13,591 bases of DNA, taken from assembly GCA_030450335.1 (NCBI GenBank), contig JAKDIS010000069.1, positions 1 through 13,591 on the forward strand, given 5' to 3'. Every line of letters begins with the position of its first letter. The stretch's first letter is position 1. This document shows positions 1 to 5,737 of the stretch, piece after piece. The notes beneath the pieces were generated by a model that was not told where the DNA came from, did not search any database, and saw only the letters and a program-made list of their open reading frames with translations. Position numbers and translations under genes: made by a program. Source of the stretch: Corynebacterium sp. Its GTDB lineage: Bacteria > Actinomycetota > Actinomycetes > Mycobacteriales > Mycobacteriaceae.

Positions 1-882
1 GGCGTTGTCGAAGAACTCGTGGTCGTCCCAGATGCAGATCATCGGCTTGGCGGCGTGCAGGTCGGCCAGGTCGCGGTCCCGGTGGTAGTGGCCCTGGCGG
101 ATGCGGTAGCCGGTGAGGGTGCGGGTGCGTTGCGCCGGTTCCACGGTGCGCACGATCTCTCCGTAGGCCGCGCCGTACTCGCCGGAGTCGTACTCGTAGG
201 TGTAGTCGCCGAGGTGCAGGATGAACTCCACGTCCCCGCGGTCGGCGAGTTCCCGGTAGGCACGGAAGTAGCCGGCCTCGTAGTTCGAGCAGGAGCACAC
301 CCCGAAGCGCACGTTGTCCGGCTCTGCCTCCAGCGCCGGTGAGGTGCGGGTGCGCCCCACCCGCGAGGTCGCCCCGGTGGCCGGGCCGTCGAGCACGGTG
401 AAGCGGTAGTGCAGGTCGGTCGCCGGGGTCAGCCCGGTGACGTTGACCTTCACGGTGTGATCCACGGTGGCGTCGGTGACCTGCTCGCCGGAGGCGACGG
501 TGGATGCACCGAATCCGGGGTCGGTGGCGACCTCCCAGCGCACCTTCGTCGGCGCGCCCGCCCCCGAGCCGGGCGTGGCCTCTGGCGTGGGGGTGACCCG
601 GGTCCAGATCACCACGCTGTCCGGCCAGGGGTCGCCGGAGGCGACGGAGTGCAGGAAGGCGCCGGACGCACCGGACGATACAGCGTCCTGCGCGCCGCCC
701 GGGGCGTCCTGCGCGTAGGCCTGCCCGGCGCCGCCGGCGACGGTGAACCCGGCACCGGCGACGACCGCCCCGGTGAGGAAGCGGCGGCGGGTGACACCCC
801 CGGGTGCCGTCGCGTCCTGCGGTGTCCTGTTTCCCGGCGTCCTGATTCCCAGCGGCCTGGTCGGCACAGTCGTGTTCTCCAT
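1..882 (-). CDS. phoD: PhoD-family alkaline phosphatase (3' part outside window)
   Basis: Secreted phosphodiesterase/alkaline phosphatase expected to release phosphate from organic esters outside the membrane. Only the first 294 residues are in the window; the gene continues past the left edge. A twin-arginine signal is visible (TRRRFLTGAV, residues 31-40, followed by an Ala/Gly-rich stretch and AYAQ/DA near 55-60), so export is probably by Tat. After it come a fibronectin-like N-terminal PhoD domain (about 75-180) and the start of the metallophosphatase core: FGVCSCSN (C198 aligns with the PhoD metal-ligand Cys), HLGDYTYEY (D226, Y229) and IWDDHEF near 284-290, all typical of PhoD. The start is uncertain: ATG at 882 has a purine-rich stretch directly against it, while an in-frame GTG at 867 has GGAG 8 nt upstream. 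It is divergent from the BASS transporter. Family assignment is strong; induction by phosphate starvation is known for corynebacterial phoD but no clear Pho box was seen here. Confidence 0.93.
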   Translation of the reverse strand, partial: MENTTVPTRPLGIRTPGNRTPQDATAPGGVTRRRFLTGAVVAGAGFTVAGGAGQAYAQDAPGGAQDAVSSGASGAFLHSVASGDPWPDSVVIWTRVTPTPEATPGSGAGAPTKVRWEVATDPGFGASTVASGEQVTDATVDHTVKVNVTGLTPATDLHYRFTVLDGPATGATSRVGRTRTSPALEAEPDNVRFGVCSCSNYEAGYFRAYRELADRGDVEFILHLGDYTYEYDSGEYGAAYGEIVRTVEPAQRTRTLTGYRIRQGHYHRDRDLADLHAAKPMICIWDDHEFFDNA

Positions 883-1022
883 CTTCTCGCATCGGCAGCG
901 GCCGTCCACCGGCTGCCTCGTCGGGAAATCACGCTATCGGCCCCCGGGGGTCGCCGCCGGGCGAGAAGAGGGTTGTCGGGGACTGTTGTCGCAGTGTTCA
1001 TCCCGGGTTAACGCACGGGCCC

Positions 1023-1050
1023 CGTCCCAGACAGTGGGACGCAAACTGTC
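1023..1050. promoter_or_regulatory. Two nested inverted repeats upstream of the BASS transporter (candidate operators)
   Basis: Two perfect inverted repeats overlap. The first is CGTCCCA (1023-1029), a 5-nt spacer, then TGGGACG (1035-1041). The second is GACAGT (1030-1035), a 9-nt spacer, then ACTGTC (1045-1050). They lie in the 211-bp gap between phoD and the transporter, just upstream of the transporter's candidate promoter. That position suits a regulator site. No regulator gene adjoins, so the binding protein is unknown. The rest of the gap (883-1022) shows nothing distinctive apart from a possible minus-strand -10 (TAGCGT near 930) for phoD. Confidence 0.45.
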
Positions 1051-1053
1051 GCA

Positions 1054-1085
1054 TTTTAGGATAATCATTCTGGGGCCGATACATT
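1054..1085 (+). promoter_or_regulatory. Candidate leaderless promoter with AT-rich Fur-like box
   Basis: An AT-rich island stands out in the GC-rich surroundings. Positions 1054-1072 match the 19-bp Fur hexamer model GATAAT-GATAAT-C-ATTATC at 13 of 19 places: the middle hexamer is perfect (1060-1065), followed by C and ATTCTG. TACATT (1080-1085) is a good -10 ending 8 nt before the ATG at 1094, which suggests a leaderless transcript. The box would then cover the -35/spacer zone, a classic repressor position. A Fur/Zur/DtxR-type metal regulator is possible but unproven; GATAAT (1060-1065) could itself be an alternative -10. Confidence 0.35.
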
Positions 1086-1093
1086 CGTGAAGC

Positions 1094-2176
1094 ATGACGA
1101 GTCACGACAGAAGCTCCCCCGCTGCATCCACAGCCGCGCCCACCGCCGCACACTCCCCTGAGGCCCGGCACAAGGAGGACCGCTCCGCGGCCATCGCCGT
1201 CACCGCTTTCCCGGTGTTCATCCTCGCCGGCACACTCGCCGCCTTCCTCGCCCCGGCCGTGTTCATCCCCCTGACCGACCACATCAACCTCTTCCTCATG
1301 GTCATCATGTTCACCATGGGGCTCACGCTGACGATCCCCGACTTCAAGGTCATCGCCACCCGGCCCACCCCGGTGATCGTGGGCGTGATCGCCCAGTTCG
1401 TGATCATGCCGCTGCTGGCCATCGGCGTGGCCAAACTGCTCGGCCTCAACCCGGCGCTGGCCGTGGGACTGCTGATGCTCGGCTCGGTGCCCGGCGGCAC
1501 CGCATCCAACGTGATCGCCTACCTGGCCAAGGGCGACGTCGCCGTCTCCGTCGCCATGACCAGTGTGTCCACCCTGGTCTCCCCCATCCTGACCCCGGCG
1601 TTGATGCTGCTGCTCGCCGACACCCGCACCGAGGTCGACGGTGCCGGCATGGCCCTGACCCTGGTGCAGACCGTGCTGCTGCCCGTCGTCGGTGGCCTGC
1701 TGATCCGCACCGTGCTCAACCGGTGGGTCGACAAGGTCGCCCCCGTGCTGCCGTGGCTGTCGATCCTCGGCATCGGCGGCGTGGTGTTCCCCGCGGTGGC
1801 CAACAACGCCGAACGCCTGGCCCAGGTCGGCCTGATCGTCTTCGCCGCGGTGCTGCTGCACAACCTCTGCGGCTACCTGCTGGGATACCTCACCGGACGG
1901 CTCTTCCGCCTGCCCGAGCCGGTCAACCGCACGATGGCGATCGAGATCGGCACCCAGTCCGCCGGACTGGCCTCCGGCATGGCCGGACGTTTCTTCTCCC
2001 CCGAGGCCGCGCTGCCCGGCGCCGTGGCCGCGGTGCTGCACAACATCACCGGCGCGGTCTACGCCGCGCTCGTGCGACGCCGCCCCCTGCCCGGCGAACG
2101 CGACGCGGCGCCCGGTGCAGCGACCGGTGCAGCGTCCGAGGCTTCAGTTCAGCAGACTCAGCCGACGATCTCGTAG
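1094..2176 (+). CDS. Bile acid:sodium symporter (BASS) family transporter
   Basis: Polytopic inner-membrane protein of 360 aa, expected to import an organic anion with Na+. Substrate is unknown; relatives carry bile acids, pantothenate or keto acids. After a hydrophilic 30-residue Ser/Ala-rich N-terminus there are about 9-10 hydrophobic segments. Family signatures are GSVPGGTASNV (130-140; N139 corresponds to a Na+-site Asn) and the TM9 motif EIGTQSAG (284-291; E284 and Q288 fit the conserved ExxxQ). The Asn usually found after that Gln is Ser289 here, which may bear on substrate choice. The C-terminal 30 residues are Ala/Thr-rich. There is no good ribosome site before ATG 1094, but TACATT at 1080-1085 fits a leaderless start. 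The last 19 bp overlap the convergent lipoprotein gene. Family confident, substrate not. Confidence 0.88.
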   Translation: MTSHDRSSPAASTAAPTAAHSPEARHKEDRSAAIAVTAFPVFILAGTLAAFLAPAVFIPLTDHINLFLMVIMFTMGLTLTIPDFKVIATRPTPVIVGVIAQFVIMPLLAIGVAKLLGLNPALAVGLLMLGSVPGGTASNVIAYLAKGDVAVSVAMTSVSTLVSPILTPALMLLLADTRTEVDGAGMALTLVQTVLLPVVGGLLIRTVLNRWVDKVAPVLPWLSILGIGGVVFPAVANNAERLAQVGLIVFAAVLLHNLCGYLLGYLTGRLFRLPEPVNRTMAIEIGTQSAGLASGMAGRFFSPEAALPGAVAAVLHNITGAVYAALVRRRPLPGERDAAPGAATGAASEASVQQTQPTIS

Positions 2177-2862
2177 GAGTCGGCGGTGACGCGCGCAGTC
2201 ACGCCGTCGGCGGTGATCAGCGCCGCGTCCGGCTGCGTGGTGTCCACCACGAAGCGGTCGCCGACCTCGGTGACCGCACCCTCGTCGAGCGTGCCGGCCT
2301 GGTTGGGGCTCGCGGCGTTGCCCAGCAGCCCGTAGAGCTCCGGGTCGCCGCCGACACGGTAGGCGACACCGTTGGCGTCGCCGCCGCGGGTGGCCTCCCA
2401 CCCGGCGTGGAAGTTCTCCGCCTGGCAGCCCCAGTCGAAGCCGTCGGCCTCCTGGCTGTCACGGAACATGCAGATCATCGAGTCCTGACCGTTCAGCGGG
2501 ACGGTGTAGTCGGCCAGCTCCACACGGTTCTGCTGGGTGGCAACCTGCTCGTCGCCGGAGGACGGCGCGGGGTCCGGTGCCGGGGCGCCGTCGGCGACGG
2601 CACCGGCCGAACCATCGGTGGACGCCGCGCCCGGCGTCGGCTCCGGAGCCTCCCCGGCGTCCTGCTCGCTGGTCATGTCACCCGACAGGGCGGCGTCGGC
2701 CGGGTCGGCGCTGACCGAACCGCCGCCTTGCGCCTCCTCGACACCGGCACCGTCGTTGTCGCAGGCGGCGAGGAAGAGCCCTGCTGCGGCCGCCAGGGCG
2801 AGCCCTGCCGCGGGCAAGGTCGTGCCTCGTCGAGTTCCAGTCACATCACGCACAGGACTCAT
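2158..2862 (-). CDS. Secreted lipoprotein of unknown function
   Basis: I do not recognise a specific family. The 234-aa product has a lipoprotein signal: basic start (TGTRRG), hydrophobic stretch (about 15-31) and lipobox LAAC with Cys34 as the lipid attachment site, so it should be anchored outside the membrane. Residues 38-110 are a Pro/Ala/Gly/Asp-rich flexible linker. Residues 111-234 form a compact domain containing C131 and C146 (a plausible disulfide) and several aromatic residues. The 3' end overlaps the convergent transporter gene by 19 bp. The start is uncertain: ATG 2862 has GGAG directly against it, and GTG at 2853 (codon 4) has GGAG at 9 nt; either keeps the signal peptide. It is divergent from the MFS pump across a 119-bp gap. 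Coding status is supported by the signal sequence and domain-like composition. Confidence 0.82.
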   Translation of the reverse strand: MSPVRDVTGTRRGTTLPAAGLALAAAAGLFLAACDNDGAGVEEAQGGGSVSADPADAALSGDMTSEQDAGEAPEPTPGAASTDGSAGAVADGAPAPDPAPSSGDEQVATQQNRVELADYTVPLNGQDSMICMFRDSQEADGFDWGCQAENFHAGWEATRGGDANGVAYRVGGDPELYGLLGNAASPNQAGTLDEGAVTEVGDRFVVDTTQPDAALITADGVTARVTADSYEIVG

Positions 2863-2906
2863 CTCCAGTATCTGTAGTTCACAGTAGTGTCACCACCACC
2901 GTGCCA

Positions 2907-2919
2907 CACCGGTCCGGTG
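2907..2919. promoter_or_regulatory. Short palindrome CACCGG-T-CCGGTG between lipoprotein and MFS genes
   Basis: A perfect 6-1-6 inverted repeat lies in the 119-bp divergent gap, about 45 bp from the lipoprotein start and 63 bp from the MFS start. It could be an operator, but GC-rich palindromes of this size arise by chance in 70% G+C DNA. Confidence 0.25.
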
Positions 2920-2954
2920 GCGCGCCAGAGAACGGGGTCTTCCCCGCCTCGCGC

Positions 2955-2974
2955 ACGACCCGGGTCGTTACCAT
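2955..2974 (+). promoter_or_regulatory. MFS pump promoter: 14-bp palindrome next to -10 box
   Basis: ACGACCCGGGTCGT (2955-2968) is a perfect 14-bp palindrome. It directly abuts TACCAT (2969-2974), a good -10 hexamer that ends 7 nt before the ATG at 2982. The palindrome therefore fills the -35/-10 spacer, where a TetR- or MarR-type repressor of an efflux pump commonly sits. No such regulator is encoded nearby, so it would act in trans. Confidence 0.5.
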
Positions 2975-2981
2975 CGGAGAA

Positions 2982-4388
2982 ATGGCCTTGTCAGTGTTCC
3001 GGGACCGCCGCGGCCCCGTCCTCGTCGCGATCATGCTGTCCTCCGCGCTCATGGCGGTGGACGCCACGGTGCTGGCCACCGCCGTGCCCAGCATCGTCGA
3101 CGACCTCGGCGAATTCTCCCGTTACCCGTGGCTGTTCTCCGGGTACCTGCTCGCCCAGGCCGTCACCGTCCCGGTCTTCTCGAAACTCGCCGACACCTAC
3201 GGGCGCAAACCGGTGATCCTCACCGGCATCGGCGTCTTCGTCCTCGGCTCCGCCCTCGCCGTCGCCGCCCCCTCGATGACCGTGCTCATCCTCTGCCGCA
3301 TCATCCAGGGCGTCGGTGCCGGCGCGGTGCAGCCGATGGGCCAGACCATCGCCGGCGACATCTACTCCGTGCGCGAACGCGCCAAGGTGCAGGGCTACCT
3401 CGCCAGCGTGTGGGCCATCTCCTCGATGCTCGGCCCGCTGCTCGGTGGGCTGTTCTCCCAGTACGTGTCCTGGCGCTGGATCTTCGTGATCAACATCCCC
3501 CTGGGCCTGCTCGCCGCGGTGATGGTGTGGCGCAACTTCCACGAGAAGGTGGAGCGCACCCGCCACCGCATCGACGTCGAAGGTGCCCTGCTTCTCACCC
3601 TCGGGCTCACCCTGCTGCTCCTCGGGCTGCTGGAGGGCGGCGAGGCATGGTCCTGGACCTCCACCGCCTCGCTGGTCTGCTTCCTCGGCGGCGCCCTCAC
3701 CCTGGCGGCGTTTGTAATGGTGGAACGCCGCGCCGCCGAACCCGTGGTGAACCTGCACCTGCTGTCGCGGCGCCTGATCGTGCACGCCGTGGTGATCTCC
3801 GCGGCCATCGGGGCGATCGTGCTCGGGCTGACCAGCTTCGTACCCACCTACCTGGAGCGCGCCGCCGGGGCCACCCCCGTCGCCGCGGGCATCGCCGTCG
3901 CCGCCCTGACCATCGCCTGGCCGCTGGCCAGCGCCAACGCCGGACGCATCTACGTCCCGCACGGCTTCCGCGCCTCGATCACGTTGGGCACCTCGATCGT
4001 GATGGTCGGTACGCTCCTGCTGCTCCTGGTGGTCGGCCAGCAGAACATCTGGCTCATCGTCGCCGTCGCCCTGGTACTGGGCGCGGGCATGGGCTTCACC
4101 GCCGCACCGAACGTGGTGGCCGCGCAGTCCTCGGTCGGCTGGTCCGAGCGCGCCGAGGTCACCGGGCTGACCATGTTCGCCCGCTCGGCGGGCAGTGCCG
4201 TGGCCGTGGCCGTCTACGGCACGGTGTCCAACGCGGTCTACTCCGGCGGCGGCTCGGTGGTCGACGCCACCACCGGGGTGTTCTACGGGGTCGTCGTCGC
4301 GGCCGTGGTCCTGCTGGTGGCGGCGTGGACGCTGCCCCGGCGGCAGGCGGGGCAGACAGGGCAGGCGGAGGAGGTGCGACCGGCCTGA
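2982..4388 (+). CDS. MFS drug efflux transporter, DHA2 (EmrB/QacA) type, 14 TM
   Basis: Proton-driven inner-membrane exporter of 468 aa, the usual size for 14-TM DHA2 pumps; substrates are probably hydrophobic drugs or dyes but cannot be named. Visible motifs are D27 in a TM1 motif (LMAVDATVLATAVPSIV), motif A SKLADTYGRKPV (67-78), motif B RIIQGVGAGAVQP (106-118) and motif C GPLLGGLFSQY with WRWIFVINIPLG (151-175), the antiporter signature. The reading frame stays open upstream to a GTG at 2901. ATG 2982 is preferred because TACCAT lies 7 nt before it, MALSVFRDRRG is a normal N-terminus, and the upstream part holds the promoter palindrome. GGAG lies only 3 nt before this ATG, too close for a standard site. 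It is divergent from the lipoprotein. Confidence 0.93.
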   Translation: MALSVFRDRRGPVLVAIMLSSALMAVDATVLATAVPSIVDDLGEFSRYPWLFSGYLLAQAVTVPVFSKLADTYGRKPVILTGIGVFVLGSALAVAAPSMTVLILCRIIQGVGAGAVQPMGQTIAGDIYSVRERAKVQGYLASVWAISSMLGPLLGGLFSQYVSWRWIFVINIPLGLLAAVMVWRNFHEKVERTRHRIDVEGALLLTLGLTLLLLGLLEGGEAWSWTSTASLVCFLGGALTLAAFVMVERRAAEPVVNLHLLSRRLIVHAVVISAAIGAIVLGLTSFVPTYLERAAGATPVAAGIAVAALTIAWPLASANAGRIYVPHGFRASITLGTSIVMVGTLLLLLVVGQQNIWLIVAVALVLGAGMGFTAAPNVVAAQSSVGWSERAEVTGLTMFARSAGSAVAVAVYGTVSNAVYSGGGSVVDATTGVFYGVVVAAVVLLVAAWTLPRRQAGQTGQAEEVRPA

Positions 4389-4402
4389 CACGGTGGTGCA
4401 CG

Positions 4403-4427
4403 GCGTGACCAGTCAGCGTGACCAGTC
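4403..4427. repeat. Tandem 12-bp direct repeat (GCGTGACCAGTC x2)
   Basis: Two perfect copies of GCGTGACCAGTC, at 4403-4414 and 4416-4427, are separated by one base (13-bp period). They begin 15 bp after the MFS stop codon and abut a long hairpin on their right. The function is unknown; the arrangement is iteron- or operator-like. Confidence 0.7.
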
Positions 4428-4498
4428 GATGTCACCTGAGTCATGCCCCGGGGAGAAAACGGCCGGTTCTCGACCTGGGGCATGAGTCAGATGACATC
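4428..4498. repeat. Long imperfect inverted repeat (25-bp arms), possible terminator
   Basis: Left arm 4428-4452 and right arm 4474-4498 pair over 25 positions with two mismatches (C:A and G:G) and one G:T. The stem continues inward with GAGAA (4453-4457) against TTCTC (4467-4471), around a GC-rich loop centred on CGGCCG. As RNA this would be a very stable hairpin of about 71 nt after the MFS gene. It has no T-run, so it is not a textbook intrinsic terminator. The arm length is well beyond an ordinary terminator stem, so a dispersed palindromic element is another possibility. Confidence 0.75.
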
Positions 4499-4554
4499 CC
4501 GGATGGCCTTGCGGCGGTCGGCTCACCCACCCCACGACCGCACGCCGATGACGC

Positions 4555-4560
4555 TAGCAT
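4555..4560 (+). promoter_or_regulatory. Candidate -10 box (TAGCAT) of leaderless yccF
   Basis: TAGCAT fits the actinobacterial TANNNT -10 and ends 7 nt before the ATG at 4568, consistent with transcription starting at or next to the start codon. Confidence 0.4.
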
Positions 4561-4567
4561 GGGGGCC

Positions 4568-4981
4568 ATGACAATCCTGCGGTTCGTCCTCAACATTCTC
4601 TGGCTGGTCACCGGCGGAATCTGGCTGTTCCTCGGCTACATCCTCTTCGGCCTGATCGCCTGCGTCTTCATCATCACCATCCCCGCCGGCGTTGCCTCGT
4701 TCCGGATGGCGAGCTACGCCCTGTGGCCCTTCGGCCGCACCGTGGTCACCAAGTCCACCGCCGGCTTCGGCTCCGGGCTGATGAACGTCATCTGGTTCCT
4801 CGTCGCTGGCCTGTGGCTCGCCCTCGGGCACATCGCCACCGCCGCCCTGCAGGCCATCACCATCATCGGGCTGCCGCTGGCCTGGGCGAACCTGAAGATG
4901 ATCCCGGTCACCTGCTTCCCCTTCGGCAAGGCGATCGTCGAGGACTCCTCGGCGCGGATGATCCCCGAGCCCAACGCCTGA
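4568..4981 (+). CDS. YccF domain inner-membrane protein
   Basis: Small membrane protein (137 aa) of the YccF/DUF307 family, whose function is not established. The sequence is an internal duplication: a hydrophobic stretch ending in IITIPAGVASFRMASYALW, PFGRTVV (about 35-60) is echoed by IIGLPLAWANLKM and CFPFGKAIV (about 98-124). Each half has a PFG-K/R motif after a membrane hairpin. ATG 4568 is chosen because a TAGCAT -10 lies 7 nt upstream and the product starts directly with the first membrane segment; ATG 4559 is in frame three codons earlier. It stands alone and is convergent with citB across 30 bp. Family assignment is good. Confidence 0.88.
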   Translation: MTILRFVLNILWLVTGGIWLFLGYILFGLIACVFIITIPAGVASFRMASYALWPFGRTVVTKSTAGFGSGLMNVIWFLVAGLWLALGHIATAALQAITIIGLPLAWANLKMIPVTCFPFGKAIVEDSSARMIPEPNA

Positions 4982-4988
4982 CCTCCCG

Positions 4989-5007
4989 GCGCCGCATGAA
5001 CCGGCGC
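4989..5007. terminator. Weak GC-rich stem between convergent yccF and citB
   Basis: GCGCCG (4989-4994) can pair with CGGCGC (5002-5007) around a 7-nt loop, in the 30-bp gap between two convergent genes. There is no T-run on either side. It is a possible bidirectional terminator, but the stem is short. Confidence 0.25.
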
Positions 5008-5011
5008 GCCC

Positions 5012-5737
5012 TCACCACCCCCGCCCCGAGGACCGCGAGTACAGGTGCTCGGGGCGTCCTGAACTTCCGTACCGCAGCCGCACGGTGACGACCCCGCGTC
5101 CGGCCAGCGCCGATAGCCTGCGCTGCGCGGTCGCCCGGGACACCCCGGCGACCTCCGCCACCTGCGCCGCGGAGTGCTCACCGGAGCCCAGCGCCTCGAG
5201 GACGAGGTCCTCGGTGGAGCTCCCGGCCGCGGTGACCGGCTGCGTCGTCGCGTGCATCACCGCCATCGCCCGGTCGATCTCCTCCTGCCGCAACGGGTGA
5301 GGCGTCCCGGTCACCCGGCGGAACCTGATGTAGCGCTCCAGGCGCTCCACGAGCTCCCTGCGGTTGAAGGGTTTCACCAGGTAGGCGTGGACCCCTGCGG
5401 TGAAGGCGCGCCGCACGGTGGACGCCTCGACGGCCGCGGACAACACGAAGGCGTCGACGCGTGCCGCACGCACCAGCTCGATGCCGTCCCCGTCGGGCAG
5501 GTAGACGTCGGCGAGCACGAGGTCCGGGACGAGCCCCGGCACGACGTTCGTGTCCCGCCCCTCCAGCACCGCCCTGGCCTCCGCGCAGGTGCCGACCGTC
5601 GCCTGGACCTCCAGGCCCGGTACCGAGGCGACGATGTCGGCATGGATCGAGGCGACCCGGAAATCGTCGTCGAGGACGAGCACCCGCAGGTTACGCGGTG
5701 TGCGGGTGGTCGACCGGGCGTCCTGGTGGTGTGTCAT
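5012..5737 (-). CDS. citB: CitB-type response regulator of the citrate two-component system
   Basis: DNA-binding partner of CitA (241 aa), expected to activate citrate uptake genes when phosphorylated. The receiver domain spans about 17-140: acidic residues D23-D25, phosphoacceptor D77 in LVLADVYLPD, S100 in FVLSAAV, and K122 in LVKPFNRREL, which is typical of CitB/DcuR regulators. The C-terminal helix-turn-helix is about 176-225 (SAAQVAEVAGVSRATAQRRL) with a wing after it, as expected for the family. ATG 5737 is set by AGGAG 6 nt upstream and by the 4-bp ATGA overlap with the citA stop, so translation is probably coupled. The frame stays open further upstream, but that part is only a shadow of citA. 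In C. glutamicum CitAB is needed for expression of citH and tctCBA. Confidence 0.93.
   Translation of the reverse strand: MTHHQDARSTTRTPRNLRVLVLDDDFRVASIHADIVASVPGLEVQATVGTCAEARAVLEGRDTNVVPGLVPDLVLADVYLPDGDGIELVRAARVDAFVLSAAVEASTVRRAFTAGVHAYLVKPFNRRELVERLERYIRFRRVTGTPHPLRQEEIDRAMAVMHATTQPVTAAGSSTEDLVLEALGSGEHSAAQVAEVAGVSRATAQRRLSALAGRGVVTVRLRYGSSGRPEHLYSRSSGRGW

Noticed and set aside
998..2041. Long minus-strand open frame opposite the BASS transporter
   Set aside because: Its product is a His/Gly/Asp/Gln-rich low-complexity chain, the usual antisense shadow of a GC-rich membrane protein gene; the plus strand has clear family motifs.
1094..2176. Arsenite exporter (ACR3) reading of the transporter
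   Set aside because: It belongs to the same wider superfamily, but the GGTASN and ExxxQ motifs fit BASS symporters, and no ars genes are near.
2991..4391. Long minus-strand open frame opposite the MFS gene
   Set aside because: Same shadow composition (His, Gly, Asp, Gln) and full overlap with a motif-rich MFS transporter.
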